The notes below the pieces were generated by a model. The model was not told the origin of the DNA. It saw nothing but the letters and a program-made list of their open reading frames with translations, and made no database searches. From the NCBI GenBank assembly GCA_028292545.1, contig JAQGMC010000084.1:1-46262 (forward strand): a stretch of DNA of 46,262 bases. Reading direction: 5' to 3'. Made by a program: the position numbers and the translations under genes. Source of the stretch: Paucimonas sp. (GTDB taxonomy: Bacteria; Pseudomonadota; Gammaproteobacteria; Burkholderiales; Burkholderiaceae_D). Each line of letters opens with the position of its first letter. Within the stretch, counting starts at the first letter, position 1. Of this stretch, positions 39,229-46,262 are shown in pieces.

Positions 39229-40359
39229 TCAGATATCTTTGTACAAACGGCCCGGGTTGAAGATGCCTTCCGGGTCGAAGCTGTGCTTGAGCCTGCGCTG
39301 GATTGACGCCACCGGGCTTGCCAGTGGATGGAATACGCCGGCGCGCTTGTCGCCGCCAGAAAAGAGCGTGGCATGGCCGCCCGCCTGGCCGGCTGCGGCG
39401 CGTATCGTGGCGGCGTCGGCATCGCTGCGCAGCCAGCGCAAGGCGCCGCCCCATTCAAGCAACTGCTCGCCAGCCAGCGCCAGTGGCGGTGCAATGGAAG
39501 GCAGGGACAAGCGCCAGCACGGCAGTGACGATGCAGTTGTAGAGGAAGATGCAGGCGAAGATGCAGAAGATGCAGGCGAAGATGCGAAGAATGGATGGCG
39601 CTGCTCGCGCACCTGTTGCCAGGCGTGGCTTGCAGCCTCTTCATCCAGCAACTGGCCGCCGAGCATGGTTTGCGCCGCGCGCACCGCCGAAGTGGCGCCG
39701 GACAGGCGCACCAGCAAGCGCCCGTCATGCCACAGGCTGGCAGACAGCGGCAAGGGCTTGCCGCCCCATTCATTCAACATGCGGATAGCATCGGCCTGGC
39801 TGGCTTCCAATTGCAGCGTGGCTTCCATGAAGGGCCGCGGCAATACCTTGAGCGATACTTCCAGCAGCAGCGCCAGGATACCCATCGAGCCCGCCATCAG
39901 CCGTGACACGTCATAGCCCGCGACGTTTTTCATCACCTGGCCGCCGAAATGCAACACTTCACCGCGCGTATCCATCAATACGGTGCCCAGCACGAAGTCG
40001 CGCACCGAGCCCACCGCCTGCCGCCGCGGGCCAGACAAACCAGCCGCCACCATGCCACCCAGCGTGGCGTCCGGGCCGAAATGCGGCGGCTCGAAAGCCA
40101 GCATCTGGTTGTGCTGCGCCAGCACGGCTTCCAGTTCCGCCAGGGGCGTACCGCAGCGCGCAGTGATGACCAGTTCGGTCGGGTCATAACCAACCACGCC
40201 GCTATAGGGACGGGTGTCGAGTATGGCGCCGGACGGCACTTCGCCATACCAGTCCTTGGTGCCGCCGCCGCGCAATTGCAGCGGCTGGCGCGCAGCCACG
40301 GCGCTACGGATGCGCTCACGAAAATAGTCGAGTTGTTGTTGCATGGGTTCCATGTTCAT
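39229..40359 (-). CDS. glcE: Glycolate oxidase FAD-binding subunit GlcE
   Basis: FAD-binding partner of GlcD. 376 residues from ATG 40359; ATGs at 40353 and 40344 are alternatives. The PCMH-type FAD domain is clear (LQLRGGGTKDWYG, TLGGMVAAGLSGPRRQAVGS, GGQVMKNVAGYDVSRL). Near residue 265 about 20 residues of ASSPASS-type repeat are inserted between HPFF and WRLSLPS, a boundary that is contiguous in E. coli GlcE. The insert is encoded by short tandem repeats. Operon order glcD-glcE-glcF. Confidence 0.95.
   Translation of the reverse strand: MNMEPMQQQLDYFRERIRSAVAARQPLQLRGGGTKDWYGEVPSGAILDTRPYSGVVGYDPTELVITARCGTPLAELEAVLAQHNQMLAFEPPHFGPDATLGGMVAAGLSGPRRQAVGSVRDFVLGTVLMDTRGEVLHFGGQVMKNVAGYDVSRLMAGSMGILALLLEVSLKVLPRPFMEATLQLEASQADAIRMLNEWGGKPLPLSASLWHDGRLLVRLSGATSAVRAAQTMLGGQLLDEEAASHAWQQVREQRHPFFASSPASSASSPASSSTTASSLPCWRLSLPSIAPPLALAGEQLLEWGGALRWLRSDADAATIRAAAGQAGGHATLFSGGDKRAGVFHPLASPVASIQRRLKHSFDPEGIFNPGRLYKDI
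39545..39586. repeat. In-frame tandem repeat inside glcE
   Basis: Two copies of a 21-bp unit built from GAAGATGCAGGC plus GAAGATGCA. On the coding strand they give ASSPASS-type residues within GlcE, at a loop position. Confidence 0.75.
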
Positions 40360-40364
40360 TCTGC

Positions 40365-41852
40365 TCAGAAGCGCGGCAAGTCGGGAAACTTGATGTTGCC
40401 GCGGCTGACATGCATCTTTCCGTATTCGGCGCAGCGGTGCAGCGACGGTATTGCCTTGTCCGGATTGAGCAGGAATGCCGCATCGAAGGCGCGCTTGACG
40501 GCAAAAAACACTTCGCGCTCGTCCGGGGAAAATTGCACGCACATGGAATTGATTTTCTCGATGCCCACGCCGTGTTCACCCGTGATGGTGCCGCCAACCT
40601 CGACGCATAACTCCAGGATTTCGGCGCCAAATAATTCTGCCCGGTGCAGCTCATCGGGCTGGTTGGCGTCGAACAGGATCAGCGGATGCAGGTTGCCATC
40701 GCCGGCATGGAACACATTCGCGCAGCGCAGGCCGTATTTGGTCTCCATGCGGGTGATGCCAGTCAACACCGCCGCCAGTTGCCGGCGCGGGATGGTGCCA
40801 TCCATGCAGTAATAGTCAGGCGAGATGCGGCCCGCCGCTGGAAATGCATTCTTGCGGCCAGACCAGAATTTCAGCCGCTCGGCTTCGTCGCGCGACACGG
40901 CAATGGCGGTTGCGCCGGAGCCGGTCAGCACCTCGGTCATGCGCGCGATTTCTTCTTCCACTTCATCGGCCGTGCCATCGGATTCGCACAGCAACAGCGC
41001 TTCGGCATCGATGTCGTAGCCGGCTTTCACGAATGGCTCGACCATGCGCGAACTGGTCTTGTCCATCATTTCCAGCCCGGCCGGGATGATGCCTGCTGCA
41101 ATGATATTGGCCACCGCATTGCCGCCTTTGACTACGTCATCGAAGGAGGCCATGATCACGCGCGCCTGTTGCGGTTTGGGCACCAGCTTGACCGTCACTT
41201 CCGTCACCACGCCCAGCATGCCTTCGGAACCGATGAAGACCGCCAGCAGATCCAGCCCGGGCGCATCGAGGCTGGCGCCACCCAGTTCCACGACCTCGCC
41301 TTCGATCGTCACCATGCGCACGCGCAGCACGTTGTGCACGGTCAGCCCGTATTTCAGGCAATGCACGCCGCCGGAATTTTCAGCCACGTTGCCTCCGATG
41401 GTGCAGGCGATTTGCGATGAAGGATCGGGTGCGTAAGACAGCTGGTGGGCTGCCGCCGCTTCGGAAATTGCCAGGTTGCGCACGCCCGGCTGCACGATCG
41501 CCGTGCGTGAATAAGGATCGAGCTTCAGGATGCGGTTCAGGCGCGCGGTCGACAGCACGATGCCATCTGCAATCGGCATGGCGCCCCCGGACAGGCCGGT
41601 GCCAGCGCCGCGCGGCACCAGCTTCACATCCAGGCGCCGGCAAGCGTTGAGGATGTCGACGATCTGCGCCTCGTTTTCCGGCAGCACCACCACCATCGGC
41701 AACTGGCGATAGGCCGACAAGCCATCGCATTCATAAGGGCGCGTGTCTTCTTCATTGAACAGCACGCATTGCGGCGGCACGATCGCGCGCAAGGCTTCGA
41801 CCACCTGCAATTGGCGGGCGGCCGTGAATGGAGGGGCAATCGGAGCGTTCAT
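40365..41852 (-). CDS. glcD: Glycolate oxidase catalytic subunit GlcD
   Basis: FAD-dependent alpha-hydroxyacid dehydrogenase, 495 residues. FAD-binding PCMH domain: VPRGAGTGLSGGAMPIADGI, IGGNVAENSGGVHCLKYGLT, GSEGMLGVVTEVTVKLVP. C-terminal FAD-oxidase domain: FHAGDGNLHPLILFD and GGTITGEHGVGIEKI. The ATG at 41852 directly follows a TAA of an upstream small frame and has no Shine-Dalgarno-like sequence. First gene of glcDEF; no glcC regulator adjacent. Confidence 0.95.
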   Translation of the reverse strand: MNAPIAPPFTAARQLQVVEALRAIVPPQCVLFNEEDTRPYECDGLSAYRQLPMVVVLPENEAQIVDILNACRRLDVKLVPRGAGTGLSGGAMPIADGIVLSTARLNRILKLDPYSRTAIVQPGVRNLAISEAAAAHQLSYAPDPSSQIACTIGGNVAENSGGVHCLKYGLTVHNVLRVRMVTIEGEVVELGGASLDAPGLDLLAVFIGSEGMLGVVTEVTVKLVPKPQQARVIMASFDDVVKGGNAVANIIAAGIIPAGLEMMDKTSSRMVEPFVKAGYDIDAEALLLCESDGTADEVEEEIARMTEVLTGSGATAIAVSRDEAERLKFWSGRKNAFPAAGRISPDYYCMDGTIPRRQLAAVLTGITRMETKYGLRCANVFHAGDGNLHPLILFDANQPDELHRAELFGAEILELCVEVGGTITGEHGVGIEKINSMCVQFSPDEREVFFAVKRAFDAAFLLNPDKAIPSLHRCAEYGKMHVSRGNIKFPDLPRF

Positions 41853-41976
41853 TTATGCAGGAATGGAAACAGCGGGGCGCACATGCGACCCTGGCACTGA
41901 GATACGGATTGTAGGCCGGGCGGCGGGCACGGGCTGCCGTGGCGGGCATGAAATTTTTTCGCCCGCCGCCAGCGCA

Positions 41977-42036
41977 CGCCCTTGCTCCCGCCCTTGTTCC
42001 CGCCCTTCCTCCCACCCTTCCTCACGCCCTTGCTCC
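41977..42036. repeat. 12-bp tandem repeat, 5 copies, between glcD and the 865-aa gene
   Basis: Five consecutive copies of CGCCCTTGCTCC with one to three changes each. It fills much of the 216-nt gap. On the minus strand it encodes EGREQGRE-like residues in a 61-codon frame (42038-41853) that ends at the glcD start; I do not call that frame a gene. Confidence 0.85.
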
Positions 42037-42068
42037 ATGTTGTTACGCCAGGCCCTGCCCTCTCACCC

Positions 42069-44666
42069 TCATTCCACGCGCCGTGAACCGTGCCCGGTTC
42101 CTGTGGCGAGCAGCCTGCACGACTCGACCAGGGCAGCCAGCGTGTCTTCGTGCCAGGGTCGCAAGGCTGGCGGCAGCAGCGGCGCGAGCTCAGGCAAGCC
42201 GCGCAATAGCGAAAGGGCGGTATCGGCGACATTGCGCCGCGGCGCCGCGCCTGGCGACCGTTTCCGCGCCGGCGGCGCACTGCTGGACAGGCCCCTGCCC
42301 CGCGCCGGGAGCGCACCTGCCGCCAGCAGTTGCCGCAATGGCCGGCGCAGCGGCAAGCCAGTATTTGCGGGCCGCTGCAGGCTATCGCGGCGGGCTTGTT
42401 GCAGCAAGCCGGCCAGCACGTCAGGCAAGCCCAGCACACCGGTCAGCACCTGGAATAGCGACATGCCCGACAACGTTGGCGCCCCCGGCAAGCTCTGCGG
42501 GTCGGCATGGGCCAGCGCCAGGTGGAGCGGGGACAGCACTTCCTGGAAGGCTTGTTGCGCACCGCGCCGCAGTAAGCCCCTTTCCAGGTCGGCGCGTGCC
42601 TGTTCGGCGCGCAACACCGGATCCTGCCAATAAAACAGGTTGTCCGATTCAGCCACTTGCCATTCCAGTTCGGGCACCGTGCCGATGCCGCCGAGCAAGG
42701 CGAAGAATGCAAGCTGGCGCTGCGCCGGGCTCAAGTGCACTTGTGCGGCCGCTGCGCGCTGGCAAGCGCGCGAGAGCGACCGGTGCAATGCAGCAACGTC
42801 GGCCGCGGCCTTGCGCCCCAGTCCCAGGGACAGCAGCAGCGCCTGGCTGTTGGTGGCGCCGTCGCCGCTTTCCGCGAGCAAGGCCCACAGTGCGGCGACG
42901 TTGTGGGCGGGCGACGAGCAACTCGCCAGCGCACTTGTGTTTGCAAGCCCGATCGCATCCGCGGCTGGCACCTCGCTGGTCCTGGCCACGTGATATTCGT
43001 CGGCGCTGCCAGCGTGATACTCGTCGGCTTGGTCGGCAGGATGCGCGTCGGGCATGCCGTGTTCACAGGCGCTTGCATTGCCCGAAACGGCGCCAGATGC
43101 CGCACCTGGCGCCGCCATTGCGTCCCCACCAGGCTGCCCGTTTGCCTCCACTTCGAGCGGCGCGCCAGCCTGCACGCCGAAAAAGTCCAGCCCAAGGATT
43201 TGCTGGAGTTCATCCACCTGCCGCTGCAAGCCGCGCGCCAGCAGGCAGGCGAATATGTCCTTCACAGTCGCGCCACCGGAGCCGGCCAGCGCCACCAGGC
43301 CGGCCATATTGTCGCGCCGTGCCAGGCGCGCAACGATGCCCTCGTGCAGCGAAACGGGCAGCGCGGCGCTGGCCTGGCTGAAGTCGGCAAGGCATCTCGC
43401 GCAAACAGTCTGCCCGGCGCAAATTGCCACATACCAGGCGCGATGCAGGGCATAGCGCTGCACCGTCCGGCGCACATCGAAATCAGGCCGCATCAGCAAT
43501 ACCAGCCGGTCCAGGCCCCAGCGCGCAGCGCAAGCCAGGAACCGGGCGCGGGACTGGCTGCCCCAGCGCCGCGATCGATAGATGGCATAGGCAAGCTGTT
43601 GGTCGCCGTGCGCCATGCAACGCAACAGCGCACGCTCGACCAGCCTGGCGTTGGCCACTTTCGTTACGCCCGCCGTCATCAGGACTGCCAGTATCGACCA
43701 GTCGCCGCGCGCCAGCGCAGCCGTGAGGAGCATATTGCATTCATCGCTGCTGAGTGCGCGCAGCGCCAGCGCTTGCCGCACCAGGTCGGCATCGCCATGC
43801 CGGATGGACAGTGCCTGCATCTGCAGCAACTGTGCCCGTTCCAGGCGCTGGGCGCCGTGCCCGATCAGGCGCGCCGCAAGGTCCACCCGTCCGTGTAACA
43901 GCAAGGCGGCAAAATGTTTGTGCAACATGTTGCTGCGCACGCAGTCGGCCGCCGCATCCAGTATGCAAGCCAGGCGCTGCCAGTTCTGGCGCGCCACCGC
44001 ATCGTCCACCATGTCGGCCAGCCAGGGCCGCGCCAGGCTGCGGTCCGCATCCCGGCAGCCGGCAAGCATCGCCTTGGCCAGGCTTGGCAACTGGCGCTCC
44101 AGCGCCAGGCCGATCGGCGTCACCATCAAGGACGATTGCGGCGCCTGCGGCAAGGGCTGCACCTGCGGTTCCAGCGCACGCGCACGGTTGATTTCACTGC
44201 GCGCCACAGGCGTGAAAATGGAAATCCCGGCAGCCGTCAATTGCGCCACCCGGGCGGCGTCTGCATCCAGCACCGCCAGGGCAAGCGCGGCGCCATCGAG
44301 CGTGAAACTGCGGCCAGGTGGCAAAGCCGGAAGCGATTGCGATCCGCCCCTGCCACCGGCGCGCCGGGTGGCTGAAGGATGTGCTGGCAAAGGTGCCGGG
44401 CTCACCGGCGGGGCCGACGATGAAGGCAGCTTGCCGCTGGAATGCGCTCGGGCCAGGGCCGGCTCGCTGTGCAGCGCAAACGTGCTGGAACCCGTTAGCA
44501 GCGTGTTGCCGGTCACGGTGCGCGTGCCGATGGCAGGCGCGGCTTGCTGCGTCGTCGGAGCGAGAACAACAGCTTGCGCTGGAGGCGAAACGTGATGGCT
44601 GGCCGCAGCGGCCGGTGGCGGCGACGCGACCTTGCGGTCCGTGCCCAGGTCTTGGGATGCACGCAT
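42069..44666 (-). CDS. Large alpha-solenoid (degenerate ankyrin-like) protein, candidate type III effector
   Basis: Unrecognised 865-residue protein. Residues 1-118 are Ser/Pro/Ala-rich and disordered-looking. Residues about 120-500 are a string of 30-36-residue helical repeats with degenerate ankyrin features: HGRVDLAARLIGHGA (258-272), RGDWSILAVLMTAGV (320-334), MAHGDQQLAYAIY (351-363), RWGLDRLVLLM (382-392). Residues 500-590 are a low-complexity linker with a repeated DEYH (548, 556), and 590-865 form a second, mainly helical domain ending in a basic tail. No signal peptide, no membrane helix. A strong ribosome-binding site (AGGAG) precedes the ATG, and a hrp-box-like site ends 49 nt before it. 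D6 and D10 are atypical for the strict type III signal rule. Large repeat effectors of plant pathogens are the closest idea; homology is untested. Confidence 0.78.
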   Translation of the reverse strand: MRASQDLGTDRKVASPPPAAAASHHVSPPAQAVVLAPTTQQAAPAIGTRTVTGNTLLTGSSTFALHSEPALARAHSSGKLPSSSAPPVSPAPLPAHPSATRRAGGRGGSQSLPALPPGRSFTLDGAALALAVLDADAARVAQLTAAGISIFTPVARSEINRARALEPQVQPLPQAPQSSLMVTPIGLALERQLPSLAKAMLAGCRDADRSLARPWLADMVDDAVARQNWQRLACILDAAADCVRSNMLHKHFAALLLHGRVDLAARLIGHGAQRLERAQLLQMQALSIRHGDADLVRQALALRALSSDECNMLLTAALARGDWSILAVLMTAGVTKVANARLVERALLRCMAHGDQQLAYAIYRSRRWGSQSRARFLACAARWGLDRLVLLMRPDFDVRRTVQRYALHRAWYVAICAGQTVCARCLADFSQASAALPVSLHEGIVARLARRDNMAGLVALAGSGGATVKDIFACLLARGLQRQVDELQQILGLDFFGVQAGAPLEVEANGQPGGDAMAAPGAASGAVSGNASACEHGMPDAHPADQADEYHAGSADEYHVARTSEVPAADAIGLANTSALASCSSPAHNVAALWALLAESGDGATNSQALLLSLGLGRKAAADVAALHRSLSRACQRAAAAQVHLSPAQRQLAFFALLGGIGTVPELEWQVAESDNLFYWQDPVLRAEQARADLERGLLRRGAQQAFQEVLSPLHLALAHADPQSLPGAPTLSGMSLFQVLTGVLGLPDVLAGLLQQARRDSLQRPANTGLPLRRPLRQLLAAGALPARGRGLSSSAPPARKRSPGAAPRRNVADTALSLLRGLPELAPLLPPALRPWHEDTLAALVESCRLLATGTGHGSRRVE

Positions 44667-44715
44667 GTTTTCTCCTGAATATTCTGGTTATTGGTGGCCC
44701 GTAAAAGGCCGGCCG

Positions 44716-44743
44716 TGAGTAACCGGAACCAGGAGGCGGTGCC
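44716..44743 (-). promoter_or_regulatory. Candidate hrp-box for the 865-aa candidate effector
   Basis: On the minus strand GGCACC-N15-TTACTCA: one mismatch in the GGAACC half and two in CCACNNA. It ends 49 nt before the ATG at 44666, nearly the same distance as for the ankyrin gene (48 nt). Weakest single match of the three. Confidence 0.45.
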
Positions 44744-44869
44744 GCAAGCCGCAGCCGGGGCTGCAGCAGGATTGACCTCAATCAATCAGTATGCGGGTTG
44801 CCGCGCCGGCTGGCGCGCCACGCGAACTCAGGATGCAAACAACGAAGGTCAGCCAGGGGCGAGCGCGGC

Positions 44870-45763
44870 TCAGGTATTGCCGAATGTCGAACGCATCCAC
44901 GCAAGCAACACGGCGACTTCAGGACGTTGCGCCTGCTGCGCCTCGCACACCATGTAATACGCATGCGGCGGCGACACCAGTTGGAGGTCGAACAGGCGTA
45001 CCACTTCCCCGCGGTCCAGCAATTCGCGCGCGAAGTGGGCGCGCGTGAGGCCCACGCCATGGCCGTGCTTGATCAATTCCAGCAGCAAGCCGAGGTCGTC
45101 CACGCGCACACCTGATGAAGGTTCCGGCCAGTCCAGGCCGGCGGCTTCGAACCACGGTTGCCAGGGTTCGAGCGCGGAGCGCACCAGGCGCGCCCGCGCC
45201 AGGTCGGACGGCACGCGCAGCGGCGCAATGCTGGCCAGGTAGGCCGGGCTGGCTACGGCAAATGCTGGTTCCTCGAACAACTTTTCCGACACGAGGTCGG
45301 GATAATTTCCGGCGCCAAAGCGCACTTCAACATCCGACTCTGATAGCGACAAATCGTACAGCGGCACCGACAGATAGATTTCCACCGTGATTTGCGGATG
45401 CAGGCGCATGAATTCGCCAATGCGCGGCACCATCATGTAGCGCGCAAAAGTCGGCGGCAGCGTGATCTTTACGCAATCGCCGCGCGCCTCGCGCGGCTGC
45501 ATCGGCAAAGCGGACAGCGTGCGCAAGGCTTGCCGCACCACGTCCAGGTAGCGGCGCCCGAATTCGGACAAGCCCAGGCTGCGGCCTTCGCGCAGGAACA
45601 GGCGCTCGCCGACCAGTTCTTCCAGCAAGCGGATCCGATGCGACAGCGCTGAAGGCGTGATGCAGAGTTCGCTCGCAGCCGCTGCAAATGAACCGAGGCG
45701 CGCCGCCGCTTCAAAGGCGGACAGCGCGTGTACCGGCGGTATGCGGGTCACGGCTGGCGCCAC
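44870..45763 (-). CDS. LysR-family transcriptional regulator (GcvA/AmpR-like)
   Basis: 297 residues with an N-terminal winged helix-turn-helix at about 11-70 (LGSFAAAASELCITPSALSHRIR) and a C-terminal ligand-binding domain. The HTH and the HALSAFEAAARLGSF opening resemble the GcvA subgroup. It starts at GTG 45763; no ATG is near. Upstream on the same strand is an FAD-linked dehydrogenase, downstream the 865-aa protein; either could be a target. Ligand unknown. Confidence 0.88.
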   Translation of the reverse strand: MAPAVTRIPPVHALSAFEAAARLGSFAAAASELCITPSALSHRIRLLEELVGERLFLREGRSLGLSEFGRRYLDVVRQALRTLSALPMQPREARGDCVKITLPPTFARYMMVPRIGEFMRLHPQITVEIYLSVPLYDLSLSESDVEVRFGAGNYPDLVSEKLFEEPAFAVASPAYLASIAPLRVPSDLARARLVRSALEPWQPWFEAAGLDWPEPSSGVRVDDLGLLLELIKHGHGVGLTRAHFARELLDRGEVVRLFDLQLVSPPHAYYMVCEAQQAQRPEVAVLLAWMRSTFGNT

Positions 45764-45770
45764 ACAGGTT

Positions 45771-45842
45771 GCGACGTGCTCAGCGACGTGCTCAGCGACG
45801 TGCTCAATGACGTGCTCAATGACGTGCTTAGCGACGTCCTCA
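45771..45842. repeat. 12-bp tandem repeat, 6 copies, between the dehydrogenase and LysR genes
   Basis: Six copies of GCGACGTGCTCA, the first three identical and the rest with one to three changes; two further, badly decayed copies reach 45866. It occupies most of the 127-nt gap and lies just before the GTG start of the LysR gene. Confidence 0.9.
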
Positions 45843-45890
45843 CCAACGCGCCCACCAACGCAGTCACCGTTGCCGCCACAGGCCGTTGCG

Positions 45891-46262
45891 CTACCAACGC
45901 ACCACCTTGCCGGGGTTCAGGATATTGTGCGGGTCGAGCGCATGCTTGAGTGCGCGCATGGTGTCGATGGCGCCTTCGCCATGTTCCTGCACCAGGAAAT
46001 CCATCTTGTGCATGCCCACCCCATGTTCGCCAGTGCATGTGCCATCCATTGCAATGGCGCGCGTCACCATGCGCGCATTGACGGCTTCGGCGCGGGCCAC
46101 GTCCGCAGCATCATCGGGATCGACCAGCATCTGCACATGGAAATTGCCATCGCCGACATGGCCAATGATGGAATGCACCAGGTTTTCGCGCTCGCAATCG
46201 GCCTTGGTCTCCAGCAGGCAATCGGCCAGTTGCGAGATGGGCACGCAGCAATCGGTGGAAAT
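45891..46262 (-). CDS. FAD-linked oxidase, D-lactate dehydrogenase (Dld)-like, C-terminal part (runs off the window end)
   Basis: The last 123 codons of an FAD-oxidase C-terminal domain (same superfamily as GlcD). Visible are STDCCVPISQLADCL, HSIIGHVGDGNFHVQML with its metal-ligand His, GTCTGEHGVGMHKMD and the family end ALDPHNILNPGKVVRW. The DCCVPIS opening is closer to bacterial D-lactate dehydrogenase (cytochrome) than to GlcD. The N-terminal FAD domain lies outside the window, so substrate is not certain. A LysR gene follows. Confidence 0.88.
   Translation of the reverse strand: MSTDCCVPISQLADCLLETKADCERENLVHSIIGHVGDGNFHVQMLVDPDDAADVARAEAVNARMVTRAIAMDGTCTGEHGVGMHKMDFLVQEHGEGAIDTMRALKHALDPHNILNPGKVVRW

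Noticed and set aside
41853..42038. 61-residue EGREQG-repeat protein before glcD
   Set aside because: Its sequence comes from a 12-bp tandem repeat and antisense-like GC sequence, there is no ribosome-binding site, and the second half shows no domain. Kept only as an observation about the glcD start.
44725..44730. GGAACC on the plus strand as a hrp-box half
   Set aside because: It points away from the 865-aa gene, no CCACNNA-like half follows at 15-16 nt, and no plus-strand gene lies downstream.
45771..45866. CRISPR-like repeats
   Set aside because: The 12-bp units are directly adjacent with no unique spacers; the other arrays likewise. No cas genes.

Overview
The window is GC-rich, densely packed chromosomal DNA from a betaproteobacterium. 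The gene set and neighbourhoods (surA-lptD facing amgK-murU, queA-tgt-yajC-secD-secF, pilT-pilU, hemP with iron genes, pntA-panD-pntB) point to Burkholderiales, most likely Oxalobacteraceae (Herbaspirillum, Noviherbaspirillum, Janthinobacterium or Herminiimonas-like). There is no rRNA, so the genus is inference. I found no tRNA, rRNA, CRISPR array, IS element, integrase or att site.

Layout. 1-6930: outer-membrane assembly genes surA (5' part) and lptD on the minus strand face a plus-strand run of amgK, murU (cell-wall sugar recycling), pepP and ubiH. 7003-8217: an ankyrin-repeat protein that looks like a type III effector. 8356-11744: a transhydrogenase operon pntAA-panD-pntAB-pntB with an aspartate decarboxylase inside it and an in-frame stop in pntAB. 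12044-13643: nudJ-mnmA. 13832-15928: an iron block (33-bp palindrome resembling a Fur site, hemP, FTR1-type permease, bfd, bfr, bidirectional terminator). 15981-19605: GST, purB, cytochrome c' and a b561-type cytochrome. 19670-25253: secF-secD-yajC-tgt-queA. 25371-28464: recG and oxyR. 28557-31854: a cyanate/nitrate-type ABC operon (cynABD) ending in a wrecked cyanase gene. 32054-37331: ubiA, proC, yggS, pilT, pilU, glutathione peroxidase. 37499-37978: an orphan CesT-type type III chaperone. 37997-41852: glycolate oxidase glcDEF. 42069-44666: an 865-residue solenoid protein, second candidate effector. 44870-46262: a LysR regulator and the 3' part of an FAD-linked dehydrogenase.

The most interesting reading is that three genes scattered among housekeeping genes (ankyrin protein, CesT-type chaperone, 865-aa solenoid protein) belong to one dispersed type III secretion regulon. 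Upstream of each lies a site of the form GG(A/C)AC-N17-TAC-N2-A with identical spacing, close to the HrpL hrp-box (GGAACC-N15/16-CCACNNA). In the two effector candidates the site ends 48 and 49 nt before the ATG. No secretion apparatus gene is in the window, so this is a testable inference.

Other points of note: the nonsense codon in pntAB, the degraded cynS, a Cys-x-Cys-rich extension before the Tat signal of the CynA-like binding protein, and short tandem repeats (12 or 15 bp units, plus one of about 21 bp, all multiples of three) at six separate places.
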